Made by a program: the position numbers and the translations under genes. The notes below the pieces were generated by a model. That model was given only the letters and a program-made list of their open reading frames with translations, was not told the origin of the DNA and made no database searches. Positions 10,949 to 21,823 of a stretch of DNA of 64,000 nt are shown piece by piece (the stretch's first letter is position 1; each line of letters opens with the position of its first letter). Source of the DNA: Monilinia fructicola (Eukaryota; Ascomycota; Leotiomycetes; Helotiales; Sclerotiniaceae); the NCBI GenBank assembly GCA_008692225.1, contig VICG01000008.1, forward strand, positions 2,072,001 through 2,136,000, given 5' to 3'.

Positions 10949-12400
10949 CTAATTACCATCATCGGGCCCTCTGACAGCCCTGTCACACCACCCGCACCAA
11001 CTTCTAGCCCTTCCTTCAATCTCCCTAACTAAATACCTCCCCTCGCCTTTCTCATCCCCAAATTCAGGCACACAAGCCCCCACCTTCACCATCCTTACCC
11101 TCTTCTTCTTCATCACCCCTCCGATACCCTCAATCTCATGCCTCGCATATCCAGGCCCAAGACTCAAATTCCTCTCGCTACTATTTGGGGTCGCGCTTCC
11201 AAATATGCTACCACCAGGGCTGGAACTCGGACTCACAGCTCGACTACTTTCCTCAAACTCTCGGGCATCTTCAGCATCACAATCGGTTTCTTGTTCTACT
11301 TCTATTGCCGCTAGACAGGAAATTCCACGGCCACATGGAACCCCGCGGTTTCCCTCGCCGATGCCGACACCCAAGCCGCCAAGAGAAGGTAGATAGCGCG
11401 TGCGCCATTTCCAGATACCTTCGTATTCTTGGTCAGCGGAGCGCAAAGAGCGACCGCAAGGCTGACAAAGATAGACAGCATCAGGACAGCTGCAAAGAGA
11501 GCTTTCGATACTTTCCAAGGATAACAATGGGGTTTGGTCATGAGCATCTGAGGCGGAGGGTGTGGAACAAGGCGACGAAGAAGTAGAGACTAAGGAAGCA
11601 AGCGGAGCTTTCGAACATGTCCTGCAAATTCGACGATGACGATGGCGCAGGAGAACAGGGCCCGGTGGTTTGATAGTGCAGTTCTGTTGCCAGAGTATTA
11701 GCATCTATAATAAGCGGCTTCAGAGCCCTGGATTACTATGCGATGACATGTCCGGTATATGAATATTCACATCACAAAGGGTTTGGAAGGCACGTACTCT
11801 ACAAACCACTGTTCCACACTTTCTACATTCTCCTACCAAATCTCTTGCGCAATCTCCCACTTTCCCGTCGCCATGTGCACCTTGCCCGCTTTCTACGAAA
11901 TAATAGTCTGCGGCTCGCGCTCGATAGCGCAGTGTACGTTCGGGATCCAGTTCTACATCCTCGTTCACGCAGTGGAGAGTGGACGTGATGAGTTGGGAGC
12001 GGAATTGGAGAAGGTTCACTCGGATCTGTCGACATGTGCGGGAGAGTGCATCGAGGGTATTGAGGTCGATATGAGATGCTATGACGGATATGATCCTGCG
12101 AAAGGGGAATTAGATTACTCTTATTGATACGCGAAAAAAGATCATGAATGAATATCATTAGTTTTAAATGAACACTTACGGATAACAACCCATTCCCTCT
12201 GTAATGGCATTTTTATTTGGGTTATGCCTTCCATCTTCCTTTAATGACAAATTGCGTGCAATCGACCCTATGTCCGCTTCCCCAAAGCCACCCCAAACGG
12301 GTTTCTTAAATCCATTGATTCCATTCTGCAAATGTCTCAAGCCATTTCCAAGTTGATCCGAAGGTTCCACATCATCTTCCAAATCCAAAAAGACCACCAT
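10949..12400 (-). CDS. F-box-like protein with Cys-rich (zinc-binding-like) regions
   Basis: Structure complement(10949-11683, 11798-12095, 12180-12400), 417 residues. Introns are 12096-12179 (GTAAGT...CGCAG) and 11684-11797 (GTACGT, branch GCTAATAC, CAACAG); both keep the frame. Residues about 72-115 (YPIISVIASHIDLNTLDALSRTCRQIR) look like an F-box helix bundle, which would bind Skp1 in an SCF ubiquitin ligase. Three cysteine groups follow: CRKCGTVVCRNC (about 165-180), RICRTCSKAP, and CSCPDAVYLCQPCGRSLRSAD, suggesting zinc ribbons. Later come the segment TRYLPSLGGLGVGIGEGNRGVPCGRG and a serine-rich disordered stretch. From general memory this arrangement recurs in ascomycete hypothetical proteins. 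The ATG at 12400 precedes an acidic start; it is the best choice by position only. Confidence 0.7.
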
Positions 12401-13702
12401 TTTGGTATTCGAAGGGTGTCGATGTGAAGGCGGGGAATATTGGTGTTGGTGTACTAGTAGATATGAGGAATGATGACGATTCAACCGACGATAAGGATAA
12501 GGAAATTGATATAAATGGACAATTGTTAGTCGTCGAAGTTATGATTTGTCCCTTTGAAGCTACAACAAAGAGATTCAAAGTTAAACAATCCAATTGTTCC
12601 TTCTCCCCTTCTTTCTCGAAGGAAAATATAGTCGAGGCCAGAGTAATATCAATATATGATAAAGAAGTCCATAAGGAGGCTGTCTTTGCTCTTCCGTCCT
12701 TGGCCTCTAGCCTCTTGGATAATGGCTTCTCTTACTCGATATGTATAACCTAGGAATTAACAAGCACATCAATCCCACGTTCCTGACTTCAGCCGGCTTC
12801 ACTTTGTTTGCCTGATGCGGTGTGGTATGGCACAATCCAAACACCATACTCTGTACAGATGGATGGATAGATGGATCCATGCAAGAACATCCAGACTCGT
12901 CCTTGTTACAGCATCACGCATAGTGAGTGGGGTTCCTTCCAATCGTATCGCCCGAGAATTCACTGGGGAAGCCATTGGAAGAGAGAATATGCGTGTGAGC
13001 TTTATATCTTTATACGCAAGGGGAGTTCACTTCTATTTACGTCTAGTTTGTACGTGCTGCTCATTTCTATGTGGTAACTCTATGGTAATTTCATCATGTT
13101 TTGGAATCGGAGGGGCGGTAAGCCGGATGATGGAGTGTTTGCATGACTTGATTGTATGACATGGTGATTGTGGCATTTGATCGCGTGCTTGAGTTTGCAA
13201 AGGGTGTGTTGGGGACAATCTTCTAGAGATTCGTATGGTTGGAAAGAGGATGTGAAAAGCATGTTAATTATTGATGTGAATACCTAGGTAGTTAGTTGTA
13301 TTTCCAGATATTGTAAGATATAAGAGTCCATATATGAGATGAGAGCACACCCATTATTCATTCTGATTTGGGACGAATAGGATCCTCCGTTACCATAACA
13401 ACAATTTTCAAACGATCCTCATGTTGGGAGTTCGAATAGAGTACGTGTGTAACACAAAGTATACCTACGAGTAGTATTTCAGAGCTCTTTCCTATCCTCC
13501 AACGAATCCAAACCCGTGAGGTAAAGCAATCTGCAACATCAAATGGCAAAAAAGATCAGGATATAAAATCTTGGCATCAATATTATCATCAATTCAACAT
13601 GAAATATAAAAAGACTCCCACGGCTATGCCAATCCATGTACACCAGAAACACCAAGTGCTAACCCAGACATAGACAATCCGGTCCAACCCAATGTCAAGT
13701 TC
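12401..13702. other. Intergenic, upstream of the F-box-like gene
   Basis: No coding signal. One TACCTAGGTA palindrome lies at 13281-13290. The right end is the 3' flank of MRC1. Confidence 0.6.
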
Positions 13703-16700
13703 TTAATCGAATGTCCCCTTTCCAAACAAACCTCCCACAGCCTTACGCCTACTCTCCACGCCCTTGAATTTCTTCTGTTCTCTTCTCTTCTCCTTCTTCT
13801 CCATCAGAGCCTTTCGCTCACTTTCTCTGACAAAAGAGTTCACCCCACTATTCTTTCCACCTCCCCTCCTGATACCCGATCCCTCATCCTTCCCACCCGC
13901 CATCCTCTCCGTTGCCGACATCCCAGTGCTTACACCGGTGCTTGAGGTTCCCGACAGAATACTGCTATTTGTCGTGGCTTTTCTCAAGAGAGGTACTACC
14001 CTGTGGCCTGGTTGTGATGAAGGTGCAGCAAATGCTAGACGTTCGTTGTTGGCGGCAACATTACTTGAAGATTCGCGCTTGAGCTGTATTCTATCAATGA
14101 TAGACATGCCAGTTCGGCGTACGGCGAAAGGATCACGATTCTTTTGACTTCCTTGCTCTGGTCCCCCTTCAATTTCTAGATCATCATCTGAATCAGACCC
14201 AAGATCTACTGTAGTGATCATAGCATGAGGGTCCTCAATAAGACTTGACAATGATTCTCGAACCTCTGATAAATTCGAAGGCTTCTTCCCTGTGCGTCGC
14301 AAATGCGGTGGCGGCCGAACATAACCCGTACTATCAGAATGCTTACGCTTCGGGGGAGGGCCCATGGTTTCACCAGTCTCATTCTGTAGCGGCTGCTGAG
14401 ATTCGTCGTTCTGAGTTTGGGACTGTGAATCAGAAGTTGTGTCATCTCTTTCTTGAAAATCATCCAAAAAGCCCATCTCATCGTCACTTCCTCGATCCTC
14501 GATTGCACGAAGGAAAGCCTCTCTCTTGGGATTCTGTGCAATCTTCCCGAGTTTCTCATCCGCAAGCAAGGCTTTACGCTTCCTAGACTCCGCCGCACGT
14601 CTTCGAAGTTGGCGTGCCTCTCCGCCATCGTCTGAATCCGAAAGATCGTAATCAGCACCACGTTTGCGGCGAAACGTACCCTTGGAAAGATCGTTGTAGA
14701 GTTTTTGTATCTGCTTCTCGTCATTTGCTATCTCACGAGCACTAAAAGAGGTTAGCAAGAATACATATGATAGGGCCAAAAGCACTTACGTGTAGAACTT
14801 GGCAAGCTCACTCTCATCAATATCTTTCTTCTCGTCATCTATCATTTCCTTGACGAAATTATCTTCTTCGCCACCACTTTCGTCATCGCTGACACCACCT
14901 AAGCCAGCGTACTCGTCTTCCGACTCCTCGGCTTGTTCATTTACCATGTCCTTAGCATTGCTTTTCTTCTTGTCGAACTCAATCACCGCTTTTACCTTCT
15001 TCTTGGAGGCTTTTCGCATGACATCAAAAGCGTTTGCGTTTATTTCAAAGTCCTCATCTTGATTTTGATCCGCTGGCACAATATCTAACACTTCATCATC
15101 ATCGGAGAAAGATGCAATTTGAGCTCGTCGGCGGAGTTTTCCTTTCTTCTTCACAAGAGGCGTCTCTTGGATATCCTCGCCAGCAATTTGAGTAGGCTGA
15201 GATCCCATCCTAAATGTACCCGCTGTAGAAGGTGGTTCCATGAATCGAGATTTGATTGGCGTGATCAGTGAGAACCCTTCATCCTGGGTGTTAGGAAACT
15301 CGGACACCTGAGTTGAGAATGGGTTCTCAACTAAGCTGTCGAAATCACGTATTTGTGACTGTGAAAATGTAATTTGGATTCCCTGGGTCTCTTCATTTAC
15401 TGCCTGAGACGCTGAAATTTGCGTTTGGCTGTCCATTACTATATCTTGTGACTCCTCATCATTGATGGTTGGTACAAAATCGGGCAGCTCTGGCGCAGCT
15501 CGTCGGCGAAGGAAGTTCATGGAGTCTTCTCTGGCACCCGAGGCTTGTGAGTCTGGATTCGATGCTTCAAAAATATCTTGACTATCATCCATTGTACCTT
15601 GAAATATCTGTGTAAGGCCAAGCCCAGCGGCACCTGTTATAGGTAACCCAGGTATGAATGTTTTAGTTGCTGAGCGGAGAACTGAAGTTGGAACGACCGG
15701 CGAGTCGGTCCTTGGTTGTGTCGAGGATGTAGTTCGGGGAGCTTTGGGTGTCTTTGTGAGGAGATCCTCTCCCTCCTCTTCATCATCAGAGATAACGTTT
15801 GAGACTCTGGGTCTCCTAGACTTCTGATATACAGGTAGAGTTTCTTCATCTTCTTCCTCGATATCCATATGGTCGGCTGTGTCTTCTGGAATAGACAAGT
15901 CAATTTCAGATTCTCCATCTTCCGCCGCTTCATTGTCAAATAACGGATTTAATGCTGCATCATCAGCTGCCTCATCTTCCTCCATTTCTTCATCTTCGCC
16001 TTCTTCGCTTTCTTCGTTTTCAGAATCTTCGTGCTCATTATCTTCTGAGCCAGAAATCTCTTCTTCTGGTACCTCATCCGTCTCTTTCCAATCCTCGTCA
16101 TCACTGCTCTCATCCAATGGGTCTAATTCACCGTTTGCTTTTCGTTCCATCTTAGCAGCTGCCTTCTCTCTAGCCTTGATCTCTTCTCCTTCACGCCGAG
16201 CCTTGGCAAGCAAGTCATCAACCTCTGCCATTTCTTTTTCTCGCTCCTCAGAAGTCTGTACAATAATGCCTCTTTCCCTCAAAGCTTGGAGTCGCTCCTC
16301 CCTTTCACGGTTTGCTTGCTGCCTAGCTCTTAATTGTAGGTCGATTTGTAGATCTTTGGCTGTCATTACGTGTTTTTTGTTTCTCCCAAGATATTCCTTT
16401 CCAGGCGAAGTGAGGTGTGCAAGCGTTCGCAAGGCAACCATTGAATGCGGTTCTTTGGCTCGTTTTTCGGGAATTCGGTTGAAAATCGCGTCTAGCTTTG
16501 CATTACGAGCAGATTTCTTAACCTCAACAATCTCAATATCACTATCCGAATCGAGCTCCAAGCTGCCAGCAGTAAATTTAGCTGGTCGTACTCTAATTGG
16601 CCGTTGCTTGAAGACGGGCTTCTTCTCAGGTGAGAGTTCAGGGGGCTCAACATCGACAGCTTTCCCTTTACCCCTGCCTTTCATAGAAGGTGGTGATGAC

Positions 16701-17899
16701 TTTAAAGCTTCCTCGAGAGGGGGTAAGTCCTCTTCTGTGTCTGCCAAATCCATAGCTGTGTCTACAATCTGAGGAATCTGCAAAGGATTTTGCTTGCTAT
16801 TAATGTCCAAAACATCTGGTGGAGAGGTAGGTGGTGTTTCTCGCATCTCAACGTCTGATTGTGCTACGGGTGCAGGACTGGAACTTGTTGCTTTGACGGG
16901 GCCCGAAGAAACGATGTTAGGCTCTTCGACCTGTTTATAATTAAATCTAGCGAACAAGCTCTGTTTAGTGATCTTTTTCTTGGTCTTTGCTTGGTGAGCC
17001 AATTGCATGCTCCTGCTGAGTCTTTGCGTCTCTCTATGCATTTCCTCAATAGCTCTCTTGCTTGCTTTTCGAGTGGGACGGTTTTGTTGCGTAAGTCGTA
17101 GTCCACCTTCATCTTCGCTACCGTCTTGGTCGTCCTCTTCAACTAATGCGGCCTGTCGTTTCCTCTCTGCAGCCTTCGCAGCCTTCTCCTTTTTATCTTC
17201 TGCCTCTTTCGCTAACCGCTCTTGGCGCTTCCTCATAACCAAAGCCTGAAATTTTTTATTTGATGTCGATATTGGATTCATTGGGAGACCATCTGAGTCG
17301 GATGCATCAGCTTGTGGAGTCGCTGATCTTCCAGCGTTGGGTGTAACGAATAGTCCAGGGGAAGCGGACTCTTGCCGTGGAGTTGATTCAAGAGGTGTCT
17401 GGCGAGTTGGAGTTCCTTTCCTATTCTTTCGTGAAATGCCCTGTGCGTCACTCTCATCCGCATGACTGTCATCATCCGCAATCTTTGAAAACTCGGGCCT
17501 TGATTTCTTTTTGAGCAATCTTTTCACTCTTTCTCTGGCATTATTCGCAACAAGTTGATCATCGTCTGACCCGTCCAGTGTAGCTTTCATACGCCCGGCT
17601 ATCCGACCGATTGGCCGTGTAATTTCCTCATCTTCTGAAGAGCTCTGGCTTTCCGTCTCAGTTGAACCTTCTCTCTTACCCGGTATAATTGATTGTGAGT
17701 CGGCGTTGGATGCATCTGGTTTCGAGGCTTCTGGCTTCAGCTTTCTCGAGACCATCCTTTTCCTTGCGTTCCCAGATACACTCTCTTCATCAGAGCTATT
17801 CAATCCCGCAGCTGCAAGAGCTGCATTCACTTTCGATCTGGGTGACAACTCCATCGGTGAAGTAGGCGCCAAGGGCGAAGATTCCCGAGATGAAGCCAT
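13703..17899 (-). CDS. MRC1: Mediator of replication checkpoint 1 (Mrc1/Claspin)
   Basis: Structure complement(13703-14741, 14790-17899), 1382 residues. The single 48-bp intron (14742-14789) starts GTAAGT and ends TTTTAG, joining FYT to AREIANDEKQ. Mrc1 rides with the replisome, bridges polymerase epsilon and the CMG helicase, and passes the stalled-fork signal from Mec1/ATR to Rad53/Cds1. The protein is highly charged and largely disordered, with Ser/Asp/Glu tracts near residues 590-680 and a coiled-coil-like Arg/Glu/Lys block near 520-590. SQ/TQ sites cluster at about 770-900 (SQTQIS, TFSQSQ, TQVS), the expected checkpoint-kinase targets. The MRC1-like domain spans about residues 930-1170 with conserved EFDKKKS, FVKEMIDDEK and DLSKGTFRRKRGADYDLSDSDD. 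ATG at 17899 is the first in-frame ATG. Length fits filamentous-fungal Mrc1. Confidence 0.93.
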
Positions 17900-18498
17900 T
17901 GTACTTGTAATCAAATTCTAATGTAATTATGATTGAGAAAGACCAACACATTCATATCAAAGCCAGCCTTAATAATAAAAGAAGAATAATCAAATCATTG
18001 TTCGAAGTTGCATAATATGTAAAGGTAAAAAGCAAAGTGTATGGATGATGAGAGATACAGAGTGGAGTGTGGAGTGGAGTTTTGTGCTATAAGAAAACGC
18101 GTTCAAGAAGACGTGACGCGACAAAGCAGGGGTAAGAAGTTTAAGTGCATTGTGGCGTTAACCTTATAGTGTGGCTGGAAAAGCACAAGCTATTATGGAT
18201 AATCGCACCTGCCCCACGCTCTGATACCCGACTTGTCGCCTGCATCTCCGTCGTCCCTCATGACCATATAGGAATCCGTAAGCCCGTGATGTTGATTATG
18301 ATATCCGTCCAAGGGTACTGTAGTTCTTCCTTTTTGTACTTTTGCTCGAATATCGTGTTTGTCATATCCCAACTCAAACGTAATTCCGACTTCAAATGAT
18401 GTATTGAAAGAAACTCGACATAAAGGCCCTACGAAGCCAATTCATTTTCCCTTCATTGCAATCAACTTGTCTTATTCAAGGCTCATCTACATGTCAAC
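17900..18498. promoter_or_regulatory. Divergent promoter region of MRC1 and the molybdate transporter gene
   Basis: A 599-bp gap between two diverging start codons must contain both promoters. An ACGCG element (MluI-box-like, ACGCGTT on the minus strand) lies near 18098-18104 and GACGCGA near 18114. Such elements bind MBF at G1/S genes in yeasts, which would suit MRC1, but this is a short-word match only. Confidence 0.4.
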
Positions 18499-19928
18499 AT
18501 GTCAACCACTGTACTCCAACGTTTAAAAGCTAGATCAAAGAATAATGTGGCCGCGTTGAGACATTCCCCTTTGGCGGAGATATCAGGATCTTTCGGTGAT
18601 CTTGGAACTCTTCTACCTCTCATGATTGCCCTGGCCATCAATAACTCAATATCCCTCTCAACAACTCTGGTCTTTTCAGGCCTCTGGAATATATTAACTG
18701 GTATTGCCTTCGGGATACCTCTACCTGTACAGCCCATGAAGGTATTATCTCTCATTGTTGGTAATCTTCCTGGCTGATCATTCTTTAGGCTATCGCTGCT
18801 GTAGCTATATCAAGAAAGTTCTCAATCGAAGAGACTGTTTCTGCTGGGTACACCGTGGCTGGTGTGGTACTGGTACTAAGCTCTACAGGACTTCTTCGAT
18901 GGTTCACCCGCATGATACCTACACCCGTTGTCAAAGGCATTCAGGTTGGGGCTGGCTTGTCTTTAGTTCTTTCAGCTGGCTCAAGTCTTCTTCATCCTCT
19001 AGGTTGGACAACTCCAAATGCTGCCGATAACTTGATTTGGGCCCTCGTCGCCTTTGTCGCTCTTCTGCTCACGCAGAGGTTTCCAAGGCTTCCATACGCT
19101 TTAATCATCTTCATCCTTGGTCTTGTGTTATCATTCTGCATTACTAGCTATTTGCCTTCTTGTAGATTGTGGCATCCTCAGGTTTATGTTCCATCTGGGG
19201 CATCTTTCAAAGTTGGGGCGCTAGACGCAGGTCTTGGACAAATTCCCTTGACTACCTTGAACTCCGTTATCGCGGTCAGCTTTTTGGCGGCTGATCTCTT
19301 ACCAAACATTCCAGCTCCAGGCGTCACCTCGATTGGTATCAGCGTCGCACTCATGAATCTCGTTGGGGGATGGTTTGGTGCGATGCCCGTCTGCCATGGT
19401 TCAGGAGGATTGGCTGCTCAATATCGATTTGGAGCTAGAAGTGGTGCAAGTATAATCATTCTTGGTGCTTTTAAAATGGTCTTGGGATTCTTCTTTGGAG
19501 AGACTCTCGTAGGACTTTTAAGGCAATATCCAAAAAGTCTACTTGGAATTATGGTTGTAGCTGCTGGCCTCGAGTTAGCAAAAGTGGGTGAAAGTCTCAA
19601 TTACGGAGCTCGGGACTTGTGGGACATCTCGGAATCTAGTATTGGATCAGACTCAACTCAGCCTCAAACAACAAAACGCCATAGACAACTTTCCGACGAA
19701 GAAAGAAAACAAAGATGGACTGTAATGTTCACGACCGTTGGGTTTTTACTAGCATTCAAGAATGACGGAGTAGGATTTTTGGCTGGTATGCTGTGTCACT
19801 GTTTCAATGAATCTTCCCGGCTGTGGAATGCTTGGGAAGGTTGGAGAACTAGGTACGGCGAGAGAAAGACTAGAAGTGCTGTCGTAAGTCCAGGAGACGA
19901 AGAAGAACAATTGCTCTCGCGCGCTTGA
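18499..19928 (+). CDS. Molybdate transporter, MOT1 family (sulfate-transporter-like)
   Basis: Exons 18499-18741 and 18789-19928 encode 460 residues; the 47-bp intron (GTATTA...CTTTAG) is phase 0. The protein is multi-pass and lacks the STAS domain of SulP sulfate transporters. It carries the two MOT1 signatures: SFGDLGTLLPL (about residues 30-40) and PVQPMKAIAA across the splice junction (about 76-85). A further conserved block near 295-320 reads GAMPVCHGSGGLAAQYRFGA. MOT1 proteins import molybdate, needed for the molybdenum cofactor of nitrate reductase and related enzymes. The C-terminus is hydrophilic and acidic (SPGDEEEQLL), possibly a dileucine sorting signal. The ATG at 18499 is preceded by an out-of-frame ATG at 18491, which could lower initiation or be skipped. 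The plasma versus vacuolar or mitochondrial membrane cannot be told from sequence. Confidence 0.9.
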
Positions 19929-20142
19929 ACTTCAGGATGGAGTCAGGTAGGGATTTAAGTGCATAATGAGCATATGAATGAATGGCTTAGCTTTTCTGCC
20001 AAATTGTATTTATAATTCGAAAGTGCTGCCTCTGTAATTTTGGAAGGAATCACAAGCAGCTTCTTCATCTTGCCCAATAGAATTGCCATGGGATCTTCAA
20101 TAATCATACAATATATAGGTCAAACTGATTTATACCTCAAAT

Positions 20143-21227
20143 TTACCATGAATAGTACTGCCTTTGCGCAGTAATGGGTCTATTTGGCAATTGGACCCAG
20201 ACTTTTTTGTTCTTTAGCTTCTCCTCCCGTTCTTCATGGAGTCTAATGCGCGTTTTTTCTTCCTTCAAAACAACCGAAATACCTAAAAGTGTTAGCCTTG
20301 ACTGCATTCTCGTCGTTATACTACTTACTGGTTGTCCTGTTCTTCATGATGTTAACATTTCCTCTCGCTCTGAAATCGTAACTTCTGGTCCAATCCCCTT
20401 TTCCACACCATGCCTCATCAATATAAAGTGTGGTTGGGTCCTCCACCTTAACTCTCTTTCCATCCTTAGTGACAATATATCGTGTCTTGAAGTTTTCGGT
20501 GGATTTTCTTCCAAGCTTCCCTAACCCCATGCCCCTCTTAAGAATAGCCTCGTTCTTCGCATGCTCAAGGTGCTCCTTGACGTCTTTGGCAACCTTCTTT
20601 TTCGAGAATCTCATCTGAATGATCGCATCTTCCACCGTCTTGCCAGCAATTTGCTTGGCCAAAGGAACCAGTTTCTTCACCGAAGTCTTAAAATCATGAC
20701 TCTTTGACAATAGTACCCTTTCCGTTCTCTTCAATGACTGCTCCTTCGTCAAACGCCCTCGTCTCCTGACCTCCTGTATTACCATCTTCTGTTTCCACCG
20801 TAAAGTATTATTGGGATTTGGGTCGAGTGCTCTGGCCATTATTTCGGGGTTTCTAGGTACCACCTTGCTCTCCTCATTTTGTCTGTGTCTTCTTGAGCTT
20901 TCATTTTCAAAAATGGAAGATTGTGAGAGATCTCCTCGCTCGGCCTGTTGTCGCTGCGCATCAGATTTCTTCTTCAGATACTCCTCTGTTAAAGGGTTCT
21001 TGGGGGCTTTGTTTGGCGAGAACAACCTCCTTGCACTCTCGAGACGCTTTGAGAAATCGTCCCACAGTGATCTACGCTGGTTGGTATATATTGGGACGAG
21101 GAAGGCGATGGGTGGATGGGATGTGGTGAAAGGTGCAGCTGTGAGCTTATCAGCAGTGCTAATATTGAAGGGTGACCTTATACTCACCAGACCTTAGCAG
21201 GCGCCGCGAGGGGAGATTCAAACTCAT
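20143..21227 (-). CDS. MRPL22: Mitochondrial large-subunit ribosomal protein uL22m
   Basis: Three exons, complement(20143-20282, 20329-21138, 21188-21227), 329 residues. Introns of 49 bp (GTGAGT...CTCACAG) and 46 bp (GTAAGT...TTTTAG) restore both ends. Exon 1 gives MSLNLPSRRLLRS, an arginine-rich mitochondrial presequence. The uL22 domain covers about residues 150-290, including SVKKLVPLAKQIAGKTVEDAI, FSKKKVAKDVKEHL and the RTRYIVTKDGKRVKV-like hairpin that lines the exit tunnel. The last exon ends VWVQLPNRPITAQRQYYSW, the kind of C-terminus typical of fungal uL22m. Without the small exons the frame would begin and end wrongly, so the splicing is well supported. It faces the molybdate transporter gene tail to tail with about 210 bp between stops. 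Confidence 0.92.
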
Positions 21228-21823
21228 TTTGTGGGTTGTTTTGTGCTGCTTGTCAATGCCCGGTCCATCATATCAAAATAATTGAAGTTCTTAGCTCGCC
21301 AAATTTATATTGCTGCTTTAAGCTTCACGCCACGTCCCGAGTTGGAACAGACCACCAGACATCTACCTAGGTAGACAGACATGTATTCTCGAGCACATTT
21401 TTATTTTCATTTTATTTCTATGAAAATTATTACAAATACGTTGCTACTATATTCCATTGAAAATACCTACCTAGGTAGGTATACAACAAATATAGATCTA
21501 AGGTTATCTGAGACACAATCAATCAATCGTACAAACTTTCCCTTATTGTACTCCGGTAAATGAATTGAAATCGGCGATAACATATTCCGCGGTCGTATTC
21601 CAAAATTATTAAGCGGCGGCAAAGGTTCGGCGGGATTGAAATGTTCGAGAGCTATCGTATTTCATGGCATCATTGCCCAGTCCAACATCTACAACCTTGA
21701 TTTAAAATCCGCCTTTCATCAACAAAGTCTCAGGAAGCTTCTCGAAATGCTTCTTGGGCTTCCTCCAGATATCGATACGAGATCTCCAAAGTGAAGTAGT
21801 CGGAGCGAAGCATTGCCTACAAG
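21228..21823. promoter_or_regulatory. Divergent promoter region of MRPL22 and PRP24
   Basis: 596 bp between two diverging genes. It contains two palindromic CCTAGG words at 21366-21371 and 21470-21475, within TACCTAGGTA-like contexts. No other element is clear. Confidence 0.45.

Noticed and set aside
15879..16772. 297-codon plus-strand frame inside MRC1
   Set aside because: It is serine-rich because it reads the antisense of MRC1 acidic/Glu tracts; a shadow frame.
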